Assembly (NCBI GenBank): GCA_009775125.1
Contig: VSPD01000033.1
Location: 1 to 32,852, forward strand
Length of the DNA stretch: 32,852 bases
Origin: Muribaculaceae bacterium
GTDB lineage: Bacteria; Bacteroidota; Bacteroidia; Bacteroidales; Muribaculaceae
Direction of reading: 5' to 3'
The translations under genes were made by a program, and so were the position numbers. Position 1 is the first letter of the stretch, and every line of letters starts with the position of its first letter. Below are positions 23,481 through 31,431 of this stretch, piece by piece. Below the pieces are notes generated by a model. It saw nothing but the letters and a program-made list of their open reading frames with translations, had not been told where the DNA came from and ran no database searches.

Positions 23481-23751
23481 TCGCAAGTTAGCCACGGCGA
23501 AGCCGTGATTCGTTGGTTAACCGGGTTTGGAGGCTGGAAGCCGACAAGCCCGGTATGCCATGGTGGGTAAAAAGCACTGCGAAGCTGTGCCTCACGGCAT
23601 GTTTGGCATTATCGAACGCTCCGGCAGGCTCCGCTCCAATACCGCGATTGATTTACGTCTGCCAAACCCCGTATGCCCCCGCATGTCGGCTTCGCCGGCC
23701 ATACGGGGCTAACATCAAGCGTCACGGCTTTGCCGTGAGCACACACGCCGC
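23481..23751 (+). repeat. About 271-bp hairpin-rich direct repeat, copy A
   Basis: The segment is about 90 percent identical by eye to 26689-26960 in the same orientation. It contains several hairpins: CACGGC-gaa-GCCGTG, an outer ACCGGG...CCCGGT stem around GGCT-gga-AGCC, CCCCGTATG...CATACGGGG, and CACGGC-ttt-GCCGTG. Short open frames in it are not conserved in copy B and are not credible genes. Part of it recurs inverted at the right edge of the window. Confidence 0.85.
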
Positions 23752-23764
23752 AAATAGGAGGATC

Positions 23765-24080
23765 TTTCACGCGAATGGCCGTGAATGAACCGTTAAACCG
23801 CAAATTACGCAAATTTTTAGACAGGAGAACAGGAGACAGGATTTTTCACGTTAATGGCCGTGAATGAATCATTAATTTTTGATTGACGGACATTAACGCA
23901 AAATAGACAGGAGAACAGGAGACAGGAGTTTTCACGCGAATGGTCGTGAATGAACCGTTAATTTTCAGGATGAAAAATATTAATTTGTGAAATTTGCGTA
24001 ATTTGTGAAATTTGCGGTTGAAACGAGCGCATGCGCTCGGGAGGACACAATTTTTTTGTCAAGAGAACAGGAGTGTGTGG
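23765..24080 (+). repeat. Repeat cluster: E-element copies E2 and partials with GACAGGAG tracts
   Basis: A partial E element (about 23765-23800), then GACAGGAG tract (23819-23841), full E2 (23843-23903), another tract (23905-23928), and a partial E (23929-23970). It then runs into AT-rich repeats of AATTTGTGAAATTTGCGGTT type (about 23990-24015 and 24080-24100). No gene is seen between 23752 and 24236. Confidence 0.8.
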
Positions 24081-24160
24081 AATTTGTGAAATTTGCGGTT
24101 TGCATTTTGGAAGGGAAAGGTGGAGGATTATTCGCAAAGTGATATTTTATGTTGGATTTT

Positions 24161-24192
24161 GTTGCAATTTGATTATTTTATGCTTATTTTTG
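24161..24192 (+). promoter_or_regulatory. Bacteroidetes-type promoter for the 782-aa secreted protein
   Basis: GTTG (24161-24164) and TATTTTTG (24185-24192) are separated by 20 bases, matching the -33/-7 pattern. The predicted start near 24198 leaves a leader of about 39 bases before the ATG at 24237, which excludes the longer open frame from 24093. Confidence 0.75.
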
Positions 24193-24236
24193 CGCCGAAA
24201 CGCATAACCACCAATTTAAATTTTATTTTTTGTCTT

Positions 24237-26585
24237 ATGAAGAAACTATTACTTGGAATCTTGACCGCCATTGCAGCAGTGCCGCTCCATGCCGAGACGG
24301 CCACCGTGGTGTTCGGCGCGCTTGGCTATGAAAATGCCGACGATGTGCTCTCGGTGAAGGTCGACGACAACCTCAGCCTTACGTTTGCCCAGGGCGACGG
24401 ATTCCGCGACGCCGCTTATTTTGAGGCAGACGAGTGCTTGCGCTTTTTCTGCGGCAACACGCTTACGGTGAGCCTGTCGACAGGCGAGATGACCGGCATT
24501 TCGTTTGAAACAGCCGGCGGCAACTACGATTTCACGTCCGACAATGTGACGGCCGACTGCGGCTCTATGTCTTTTGGCTCGGGCAGCGCGTCGTGGACGG
24601 GGAAGGCCTCGGCCGTAAAGTTTCAAAACATGGCCGAGTCGGGCAATGTGCGCATATCGAAGATGACCATAACATACAGCGCGGGCGAGGCCAAGGCTGT
24701 GGCCAAGCCGGCGATGGCTCTTGTCGAGAACGACTATGACTATACAGTAGAGATGACGTGCGCCACCGAGGGCGCGGAGATACGTTACACGCTCGACGGC
24801 AGCGAGCCGACAGCCGCTTCGGCGCTCTATGCCGGACCCGTGGAGATGTGGCAGAGCGCGACGGTGAAGGCCATAGCCCTGAAAGGCGACGACGCATCGG
24901 ACGTGGCTGTGCTTGACGCCTCGGTGCCCGAGTTCCTGCCCGATTTCTCGGCACTCGCCGACGCGGCCGGAGCCTCGGTGCTCATAAAGGCGCCCATGAC
25001 GGCCGTGTACCGGAACGGACGCTATATTTTCCTGACGTGCGGCGGGATGTACGCCATGCTTGTGAACACGTTCAACCTGCCCGTGGGCGAGCTCGCCAAC
25101 GGCGACATGATAAAGCGTCTTGAAGGCCGGGTGGCCGAGATAAACGGCCAGGTGCAGATTGTGCCCACCTCGATCGGCGAGGCGTCGGCAGGCGAGGCGG
25201 TGAAGCCCGCGCCGATGCAGTCGGTAGCCTATATCGGCAGCATGATGAGCCACTATCTCACGCTTGAAAACGTGGCCGTGTCGGCTCTGTCGGGCACGGA
25301 AGCCACCATTACCGACCTCGACGGCGTGACTATGCCCCTTGCCAATATTTTCGGCATCGAGAGCCTGGCCGAGGGCGACAATATGAACATAACGGGGTTT
25401 GTTGTCGGCGCGGAAGAAGGCGCGGCATTTGCCCCGACCGCCATCGAACAGGCCGGCAAGGTGTTCACCGACCCCGAGTCGCTCGAAGCCATCGAGAAGT
25501 TTGCCGGCACATATGTGTGGGAACTCTTCGAGGAGAGCTATGGCGAGGACAAGCAGCTTAGCCTGACATTCACCGTGAGCGACCTGCACAAAGGCGAATT
25601 AAACATGAGCGGCCGCACGGCTCCCGGCCTTGACTTCACTGTGAAAGCCTACCTCGACCCCGAGGCGCGCACCCTCACCATACCTTCGATGCAGGACCTT
25701 GGCGAGGACAAATACGGCGACGTGCAGTATTTCTATATAAAAGATGATTTTAGAGACAACGGCGCGTCACCTTCCAAGACGGCTACCGTAGGCGAGGTGA
25801 CAGGCCGCCGCATCACATTCCCGGCCTCCGACGTATGGGCCATTGCCGACCCCGCCACAGAGGAAGAGGTGGGCTACTGGATGCTGGCTTTCCGCCACGT
25901 GATATACAAGAAAGGCGAGGGCGTGGACATGGCCGCCCACCAATGGGAGCATTTCACCACCGCCCTCTTTGAGGACGGATGGCTCACATCGTCGACCGGC
26001 ACCCCGGCCGACACGCCTTGGGTGGTGGAAGTGGAACGCGCCGCCGACGACGAAAGCCTGCTGCGCATCGTGTCGCCCTACAAGGCCGAAGGCAGCACAT
26101 TTGCCGGCGACGAGGGCTACATAGCGTTGTCGATGGCCGACCACGATTTTGTGAAAGTATATCCCAACGTGCTGAGCGGCTATACCCACATGGGCTATCC
26201 GCTCAACCTCTTCAATCTCGAAGGATTCTTCGACATGCTGGGCTACGACAGGGAATGGATCGAGCTGTATCCCAAATTCCACGACAACTCTTACTATGAT
26301 GTCGACACCAAGATAATAACCATCTACAATTGCCGCTACAACTTCCCCGGCTCGGGCAACTCGGCCTATTTGTGGAGCGGCAACTCCGGCGAAAGCCTCG
26401 CCGACAGGATGGTGGCGCGCCTGCACCTCGACTACGACCCGGCATCGGTGCTCTCGCCTGAGACCGACGCCGACGGCGAGGCCGAATATTACAACCTGCA
26501 AGGCATACGCGTGACGACTCCCGCCGCCGGCGGCATCTACATCCGCCGCAGCGGCAACGAGGCCGTAAAAGTGCGCGTCAATTAA
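24237..26585 (+). CDS. Secreted multidomain protein with chitobiase C-terminal-like domain
   Basis: A 782-residue exported protein. The start at 24237 gives a clear signal peptide (MKKLLLGILTAIAAVPLHAE) and lies behind a promoter. Residues about 20-150 look like a beta-sandwich. Residues about 160-225 match the chitobiase/beta-hexosaminidase C-terminal domain (CHB_HEX_C), with GAEIRYTLDGSEPT at 179-192. Residues about 235-405 (IKAPMTAVYRNGRYIFLT, INGQVQIVPTS, MNITGFVV) look like OB-fold-like domains. The end AEYYNLQGIRVTTPAAGGIYIRR resembles the short C-terminal module of many Bacteroidales secreted proteins. No catalytic motif is recognised. It sits alone between two long direct repeats and diverges from the terL operon. 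Function unknown; carbohydrate or surface binding is possible. Confidence 0.75.
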   Translation: MKKLLLGILTAIAAVPLHAETATVVFGALGYENADDVLSVKVDDNLSLTFAQGDGFRDAAYFEADECLRFFCGNTLTVSLSTGEMTGISFETAGGNYDFTSDNVTADCGSMSFGSGSASWTGKASAVKFQNMAESGNVRISKMTITYSAGEAKAVAKPAMALVENDYDYTVEMTCATEGAEIRYTLDGSEPTAASALYAGPVEMWQSATVKAIALKGDDASDVAVLDASVPEFLPDFSALADAAGASVLIKAPMTAVYRNGRYIFLTCGGMYAMLVNTFNLPVGELANGDMIKRLEGRVAEINGQVQIVPTSIGEASAGEAVKPAPMQSVAYIGSMMSHYLTLENVAVSALSGTEATITDLDGVTMPLANIFGIESLAEGDNMNITGFVVGAEEGAAFAPTAIEQAGKVFTDPESLEAIEKFAGTYVWELFEESYGEDKQLSLTFTVSDLHKGELNMSGRTAPGLDFTVKAYLDPEARTLTIPSMQDLGEDKYGDVQYFYIKDDFRDNGASPSKTATVGEVTGRRITFPASDVWAIADPATEEEVGYWMLAFRHVIYKKGEGVDMAAHQWEHFTTALFEDGWLTSSTGTPADTPWVVEVERAADDESLLRIVSPYKAEGSTFAGDEGYIALSMADHDFVKVYPNVLSGYTHMGYPLNLFNLEGFFDMLGYDREWIELYPKFHDNSYYDVDTKIITIYNCRYNFPGSGNSAYLWSGNSGESLADRMVARLHLDYDPASVLSPETDADGEAEYYNLQGIRVTTPAAGGIYIRRSGNEAVKVRVN

Positions 26586-26588
26586 GTC

Positions 26589-26674
26589 TTTTGCGCGAAT
26601 TGCCGCGAATGAATCATTAAACCGCAAATTACGCAAATTACGCAAATTTTTAGACAGGAGAACAGGAGGCAGGA
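26589..26674 (+). repeat. E-element partial copy with GACAGGAG tract
   Basis: TTTTGCGCGAATTGCCGCG followed by AATGAATCATTAA, then a diverged AAATTACGCAAATTACGC segment and the tract GACAGGAGAACAGGAG. The order resembles that of 23765-23841 upstream of E2, so the flanks of the 782-aa gene carry matching repeat clusters. Confidence 0.75.
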
Positions 26675-26688
26675 TAAGTGTATATTTT

Positions 26689-26960
26689 TCGCAAGTTAGC
26701 CACGGCAAAGCCGTGACTCCTCGGATAACCGGGTTTGGAGGCTGGAAGCCGACAAGCCCGGTTTGTTATGAGTGATAAGAAAGCACTGCGATGCTGTGCC
26801 TCACGGCATGTTTGGCATTATCGAACGCTTCGACAAGCTCCGCTCCAATACCGCGATTGATTTACGTCTGCCGAACCCCGCATGCCCCCGCATGTCGGCT
26901 GCGCCGGCCATACGGGGCTAACATCAAGCGTCACGGCTTTGCCGTGAGCACACACGCCGC
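26689..26960 (+). repeat. About 272-bp hairpin-rich direct repeat, copy B
   Basis: Aligns along its whole length with copy A (23481-23751), same orientation, nearly the same length. Differences are mostly scattered substitutions, some of them in stems. Together with copy A it brackets the 782-aa gene. Confidence 0.85.
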
Positions 26961-27035
26961 GAATGAATCATTAATTTTTGATTGATGGCTCATTGACGGA
27001 CTTTAACGCAAAAGGTCTCCTGTCTTCCTGTTCTC
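26956..27035 (+). repeat. E-element copy E6 with inverted GACAGGAG tract
   Basis: GCCGCGAATGAATCATTAA and following bases match the E element, with an extra TGGCTCATTGA insert before CGGACTTTAACGCAAAA (also found in the inverted copy at 32616-32686). It ends in CTCCTGTCTTCCTGTTCTC, the tract in reverse orientation. The stretch 26586-27100 contains only repeats and no gene. Confidence 0.75.
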
Positions 27036-27102
27036 ATGCCCAAACGAAGGGGGCGAGGGGATTTTTTGTTAAATTTTTATAAGCAATTCAAAATATTATT
27101 AT

Positions 27103-27110
27103 TAACTTTG
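27103..27110 (+). promoter_or_regulatory. Candidate -7 promoter element of the polysaccharide operon
   Basis: TAACTTTG matches TAnnTTTG. The -33 region is AT-rich (TTTTTATAAG) without a clear TTTG, so the promoter may be weak or need an activator. The predicted start near 27116 leaves a leader of about 150 bases before the first gene. Confidence 0.55.
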
Positions 27111-27220
27111 CCCTGCAATTTGCGCCCCTTGCAGGGCGCAGACCGTGGACCGAAGGAGCGTCTGCGACATAACCGTGTGAATATTAAAGCATTATAGCCG
27201 GCACAGCACAACAACCGGCT
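27110..27220 (+). promoter_or_regulatory. Structured leader of the polysaccharide operon
   Basis: Several inverted repeats are packed here: GCCCTGCAA/TTGCAGGGC (27110-27118 with 27129-27137), TGCGCCC/GGGCGCA (27121-27127 with 27134-27140), CGCAGAC/GTCTGCG (27137-27143 with 27160-27166) and AGCCGG/CCGGCT (27196-27201 with 27215-27220). The second overlaps both its neighbours, so only some can form at once. No UpxY/NusG-type regulator gene or ops sequence is seen. Confidence 0.5.
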
Positions 27221-27268
27221 CATCATCAAAGAATAAGGAACGAGAATCCTGCAATAAACAAGATTGGA

Positions 27269-28087
27269 ATGAAACCGTTAGTTAAACTACTCTTTATAGC
27301 CGCGTGCGCCATAGGGGCGCTGTCGTCGTGCTCCACGCCCAAGGATATAGTCTATTTCCAGGACACTTACAGCGGGTCGGCCACGCCGATAGCGCAACAG
27401 AAGGAACTGATTCTGCGTCCGGGCGACAAGGTTTCGATTTTTGTCAACAGCCGCGACCCGCAGCTGGTGATTCTTTTCAACAAGCCTTACACGCAGGTGC
27501 GCATGGGTTATCGCGCCACGGGCAACGCCAACAACATCTCCAACGCGTCGGAGGGCCTCTTGGCCTACACCATCGACCGCCAGGGAAACATCGAGTTCCC
27601 GGTGCTCGGCTCGATTCACGCCGCCGGCCTCACACGCGCCCAGCTCACCGAGTATATACAGAACGAGATACGCACGCGCAACCTGGCCAACGACGCCGTG
27701 GTGACGGTAGAATTCATCAATCTTGAAGTGTCGATTCTCGGCGATGTGAACAAGCCGGGACGCATCCACATCACGCGCGACAATTTCACGGTGCTCGACG
27801 CCATATCGTCGTGTGGCGACGTGGCCCTCTCGGGTATGCGCACCAACGTGAAAGTCTACCGCGCCGAAAACGGAATGATGCACACCTACGAGCTCGATTT
27901 CACCAACGCCGCCCAGACATTCTCGTCGCCGGCCTTCTATCTCCAGCAGGACGATATAATATATGTAGAGCCGAACAAGATGCGCCTGCGCTCGACCACC
28001 GTCAACGGCAACGCGATGCAGTCGCCGTCGTTCTGGATATCGATTGCCTCATTCCTCGCCTCGCTCGGCGTGATTATCTTCAAATAA
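27269..28087 (+). CDS. Polysaccharide export lipoprotein (Wza-like)
   Basis: A 272-residue outer-membrane lipoprotein of the polysaccharide biosynthesis/export family. The lipoprotein signal MKPLVKLLFIAACAIGALSSC places the lipidated Cys at residue 21. A Poly_export domain follows (about 45-130: LILRPGDKVSIFVNSRDPQL, LLAYTIDRQGNIEFPVLGSI), then an SLBB-type region (VSILGDVNKPGRIHIT, LDAISSCGDVALSG). The C-terminus (SPSFWISIASFLASLGVIIFK) is hydrophobic, as in Bacteroidetes Wza-type proteins. It is the first gene of an operon with the Wzc-like kinase 16 bases downstream. Confidence 0.9.
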   Translation: MKPLVKLLFIAACAIGALSSCSTPKDIVYFQDTYSGSATPIAQQKELILRPGDKVSIFVNSRDPQLVILFNKPYTQVRMGYRATGNANNISNASEGLLAYTIDRQGNIEFPVLGSIHAAGLTRAQLTEYIQNEIRTRNLANDAVVTVEFINLEVSILGDVNKPGRIHITRDNFTVLDAISSCGDVALSGMRTNVKVYRAENGMMHTYELDFTNAAQTFSSPAFYLQQDDIIYVEPNKMRLRSTTVNGNAMQSPSFWISIASFLASLGVIIFK

Positions 28088-28103
28088 CCCCGACCAAACA
28101 GAC

Positions 28104-30584
28104 ATGTCAACATACGAAAACTCGCGCGCGCATGGCGCCGATATGGAAGAAGAAAACGAGGGCATAAACATCAAGGACCTTATCTACTTGTGCATATCGC
28201 ATTGGTATTGGTTCGCGATTTCGCTTGCGCTGTGCCTTGGCTATGCCTACTGGCAGCTGCTGAAAATGCCTAACGAATACTCGCGGTCGGCCCAGATTAT
28301 CATCAAGACCGACGGATGGTCGGACTCTTATGCCAACGGCGTGAGCGATTTCGGCAACTTCGACTTGTTCAAGACCCGCGTCAACCTCGACACCGAGATA
28401 GCCACTTTCTCGTCGCCCGACCTTATCCGCGAGGTGGTGAACCGTCTGCATCTCGACATGAACTATTATATCCCGGGCCGTTTCCACAACTATGTGGCCT
28501 ATGGCAGCCAGTTACCGTACACCGCTGTGATAGAAGGGCTTGGAGAAAACGAGTCGGTAAATTTCCGCATGGATATAGCTCCCGACGGCAAGGTGACGCT
28601 CACCGACTTTGGAAGCGCCAAAATAGAAAAAAGCGAAAATGCCGAGGCCGAAAAGGCCCGTGTAATAGCCGTGGAGCCCAACAAGTCGACAGTGACTCCG
28701 GTGGGCAACGTGACGCTGATACCCAATTCGGCATATGTGGCGCCGGAAGCCGGCGACGATGCCTCAGCTCCGGAAACCATTACGTTTCTTGTGAGCCGTT
28801 CGGGCATGAAATCGGCCATCGGCGAATATATCGGCAAACTTTCGGTGGGCCGCGCCGAAGACGACTCAAACATCGTGGAAATCTCGGCCACCGACCAGTC
28901 GCCCAAACGCGCCGAGGACTTTATCAACACTGTGCTCGCCGTTTACAATCAGAACTGGGTCGACGACCGCAACAAGATAGCCGTGTCGACATCCAACTTC
29001 ATCAACGAGCGTCTCACCGTGATAGAAGGCGAGCTCGGCAACGTGGAGTCGGACATCTCGAAATATAAGTCGGAGCACCTTCTGCCCGACGTAGCGGCCG
29101 CCTCGTCGATGTATATGAAGCAGGCGCAGGAAGCCACTTCGGTAATCCGCGACCTCGAAAACCAGATTTACCTTGCCAACTACGTGCGCGACTACCTCAC
29201 CAGCCCGTCGCGCAAAAACGAGCTTCTGCCCGTAAACTCGGGCTTCGAAGGCGGTGCCGCGCTGGCATCGCAGATCAACATCTACAACCAGCAGATGACC
29301 GAGCGCAACACCCTGGTGTCGAACTCGTCGGAGGAAAACCCGATTGTGGTCGACCTCGACGCAAGCCTCAAAAGCATGCGCCAGTCGATAATAAACTCTA
29401 TCGACAACCAGATTACCTCGCTCAACGCCAAGATTAAGTCGCAACGCAAATACGAGGGCCAGGCCGTGTCGCAACTGGCGTCGAATCCCCAGCAGGCCAA
29501 ATATCTTCTCAGCGTAGAGCGCCAGCAGAAGGTGAAAGAATCGCTCTACCTCTACCTGCTGCAAAAACGCGAGGAAAACGAGCTGTCGCAGGCCTTTACG
29601 GCCTATAACACTCGCCTTGTGACCCAGCCGCAAGGCTCCGACAGCCCCACGGGCCCCAACCGCCGCCGCTACCTTATATTCGCATTCGTGATTGGCATCG
29701 CCATCCCGCTTGGCATAATCTTCGTTACAGAAGTGCTCAACACCAAAGTGCGCGGCCGCATCGACCTCGACAAGCTCTCGGCTCCGTTCCTGGGCGAGGT
29801 GCCCCTCTCCGAGGATATAAAACACAAATGGCTTCGACGCTTCATCCCCGCCAAAATCAAGGGCGAAGGCAACCGTGTGGTGATAAAGAAAGACAACCGC
29901 AACGTGATAAACGAGGCGTTCCGCGTGCTTCGCACCAACCTCGACCTTGTCATGTCGAAGGCTCCCGACCAGAAGGTGATAGCCGTGACATCGTTCAATC
30001 CCGGTTCGGGCAAATCATTCGTGACCATGAACCTGGCAGTGACACTGGCAATACGCGGACGCCGCGTAGCCGTGATTGACGGCGACCTTCGCCACGGCTC
30101 AATGTCGACATATGTCGGCTCGCCCAAAAAAGGACTTGCCGACTTCCTGCGCGGAAAAATCGAAAATGTCGACGAGATAGCCGTGCAGTATCCCGGCCAC
30201 CCCACCCTCGAAATCATCCCCGCCGGCAAGATGCCGCCCAACCCGACCGAACTCCTCGAAGACGACCGTCTGGCCCTGCTCGTGGAGAAACTTCGCAAGG
30301 ACTACGACTATGTGTTTATCGACTGTCCGCCGCTCGACATCGTGGCCGACACACAGATTATCGAACGCGTCACCGACCGCACCATATTTATCGTGCGCGC
30401 CGGAATGCTCGAACGCTCCATGCTTAAAGAGCTCGAAAACATCTACGCCAAGAAGAAACTGAAAAACCTCGCGGTGGTGCTCAACGGCACATCGGCCGGC
30501 AATGGCCTCTACGGCAACAAATACGGCTACCACTACGGCTATTACGGTTCCAACGGCTCGTCGTATTACTCCAACGAGAAGTAG
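28104..30584 (+). CDS. Wzc-like chain-length determinant / tyrosine autokinase
   Basis: An 826-residue inner-membrane BY-kinase that controls polysaccharide polymerisation and export. It has a Wzz domain with TM1 near residues 33-53 (YWFAISLALCLGYAYW), a long periplasmic coiled region, and TM2 at about 523-545 (YLIFAFVIGIAIPLGIIF). The cytoplasmic kinase domain shows Walker A FNPGSGKSFVTMNLA (K637), Walker A' VAVIDGDLRHG and Walker B YVFIDCPPLD. The tail is tyrosine-rich (GLYGNKYGYHYGYYG, SSYYSNEK), the expected autophosphorylation cluster. A second possible start is at 28143 (MEEENEG). The partner phosphatase lies 46 bases downstream. Confidence 0.93.
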   Translation: MSTYENSRAHGADMEEENEGINIKDLIYLCISHWYWFAISLALCLGYAYWQLLKMPNEYSRSAQIIIKTDGWSDSYANGVSDFGNFDLFKTRVNLDTEIATFSSPDLIREVVNRLHLDMNYYIPGRFHNYVAYGSQLPYTAVIEGLGENESVNFRMDIAPDGKVTLTDFGSAKIEKSENAEAEKARVIAVEPNKSTVTPVGNVTLIPNSAYVAPEAGDDASAPETITFLVSRSGMKSAIGEYIGKLSVGRAEDDSNIVEISATDQSPKRAEDFINTVLAVYNQNWVDDRNKIAVSTSNFINERLTVIEGELGNVESDISKYKSEHLLPDVAAASSMYMKQAQEATSVIRDLENQIYLANYVRDYLTSPSRKNELLPVNSGFEGGAALASQINIYNQQMTERNTLVSNSSEENPIVVDLDASLKSMRQSIINSIDNQITSLNAKIKSQRKYEGQAVSQLASNPQQAKYLLSVERQQKVKESLYLYLLQKREENELSQAFTAYNTRLVTQPQGSDSPTGPNRRRYLIFAFVIGIAIPLGIIFVTEVLNTKVRGRIDLDKLSAPFLGEVPLSEDIKHKWLRRFIPAKIKGEGNRVVIKKDNRNVINEAFRVLRTNLDLVMSKAPDQKVIAVTSFNPGSGKSFVTMNLAVTLAIRGRRVAVIDGDLRHGSMSTYVGSPKKGLADFLRGKIENVDEIAVQYPGHPTLEIIPAGKMPPNPTELLEDDRLALLVEKLRKDYDYVFIDCPPLDIVADTQIIERVTDRTIFIVRAGMLERSMLKELENIYAKKKLKNLAVVLNGTSAGNGLYGNKYGYHYGYYGSNGSSYYSNEK

Positions 30585-30589
30585 AAATA

Positions 30590-30607
30590 TTAAGGTCCTT
30601 AAAGTCC
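30590..30607 (+). repeat. 9-bp tandem repeat (TTAAAGNCC type), two units
   Basis: TTAAGGTCC and TTAAAGTCC, followed by TTAATTAAA, between the kinase stop and the phosphatase start. It is the third site of the 9-bp repeat in this window, and the only one in the right-hand part. Confidence 0.7.
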
Positions 30608-30630
30608 TTAATTAAACTTTATACTTATCC

Positions 30631-31347
30631 ATGTGGCCATTCAGCTCAAAAAAAACGCTCTCGGCATCGGGATTCCTCAACGGGTTCACCGACTGGCACT
30701 CGCATATCCTCCCGGGAGTCGACGACGGAGTGAAGACCCTGGACGAATCGTTGCAGATTCTCGCCGCCTACGAAAGCGAGGGCATCGGCGATCTGTGGCT
30801 CACGCCACACATAATGGAGGACACGCCCAACCACCCCGAGCAGCTGCGCAAGACGTTTGAGGACCTGAAAAAAGCATATCACGGACCGGTGAGGCTGCAT
30901 CTGGCCGCCGAAAACATGCTCGACAATCTGTTTGAGCAAAGGCTCGCCGACGGCTGCATTCTTCCCATCGGCGAAAATGCCGACCATCTGCTTGTGGAGA
31001 CATCCTACTTCACGCCGCCGTCTGACTTCGACGACAAGATTCAGCGCGTGAAATCGGCCGGCTTCTTCCCCGTGCTTGCCCACCCCGAGCGCTATGTATA
31101 TATGCCGATGAAAAAATATGAGCAGCTGATGGGCGAAAGCGTGCGCTTTCAGCTCAACATATATTCCCTTGTCGGGCTCTATGGCGAACCGGCGCGCGAG
31201 AAAGCCGAATACCTTCTCCGCCACGGATATTACACCCTTGTGGGCACCGACACCCACCGCCACTCGCAACTCACCGCCGCGCTCGCCCAAAAAGTACTCA
31301 CCCCGGCCATGCTGCGCGCGCTCCGCAAGATTCCAAACACAATCTGA
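30631..31347 (+). CDS. PHP-type tyrosine-protein phosphatase (CpsB/YwqE-like)
   Basis: A 238-residue manganese-dependent phosphatase of the CpsB/CapC family, expected to dephosphorylate the tyrosine tail of the Wzc-like kinase next door. The PHP-domain metal motifs are TDWHSHILPGVDDG (D21, H23, H25), LTPHIMED, LHLAAENMLD, FPVLAHPERY and TLVGTDTHRH. Length fits the family (about 240-250). Kinase and phosphatase in tandem after the export lipoprotein is the standard order in Bacteroidetes capsule/EPS loci; glycosyltransferases are not in this window. Confidence 0.9.
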   Translation: MWPFSSKKTLSASGFLNGFTDWHSHILPGVDDGVKTLDESLQILAAYESEGIGDLWLTPHIMEDTPNHPEQLRKTFEDLKKAYHGPVRLHLAAENMLDNLFEQRLADGCILPIGENADHLLVETSYFTPPSDFDDKIQRVKSAGFFPVLAHPERYVYMPMKKYEQLMGESVRFQLNIYSLVGLYGEPAREKAEYLLRHGYYTLVGTDTHRHSQLTAALAQKVLTPAMLRALRKIPNTI

Positions 31348-31350
31348 CGC

Positions 31351-31416
31351 AGGAACACCAGGAACACAAGCCTCCGGCTTGTGAAATAGCCGCAAGCCGA
31401 AGGCTCGCGTTCCTGC
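31351..31416. repeat. Inverted pair of the intergenic hairpin repeat
   Basis: A forward copy with CACAAGCC-tcc-GGCTTGTG (31365-31383) is followed by a reverse copy (31390-31416) containing CGCAAGCC-gaa-GGCTCGCG and ending GTTCCTGC. The two copies could also pair with each other into a stem of about 25 bases. The segment begins with a small duplication (AGGAACACCAGGAACAC). No TCGA array follows. A transcription terminator role after the phosphatase gene is plausible. Confidence 0.75.
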
Positions 31417-31431
31417 CTAAAACCACTAAAC

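Noticed and set aside
23513..23788. 91-codon open frame in repeat copy A (and the 64-codon one in copy B, 26791-26985)
   Set aside because: The frames differ between the two copies, run through hairpins and have no recognisable domain.
24093..24236. Longer start for the 782-aa secreted protein
   Set aside because: It lies upstream of the promoter at 24161-24192 and would place the signal peptide internally.
27111..27268. UpxY/UpxZ capsule regulators or an invertible promoter at the polysaccharide operon
   Set aside because: No open frame fits in the leader and no short inverted repeats of the right arrangement flank the promoter.
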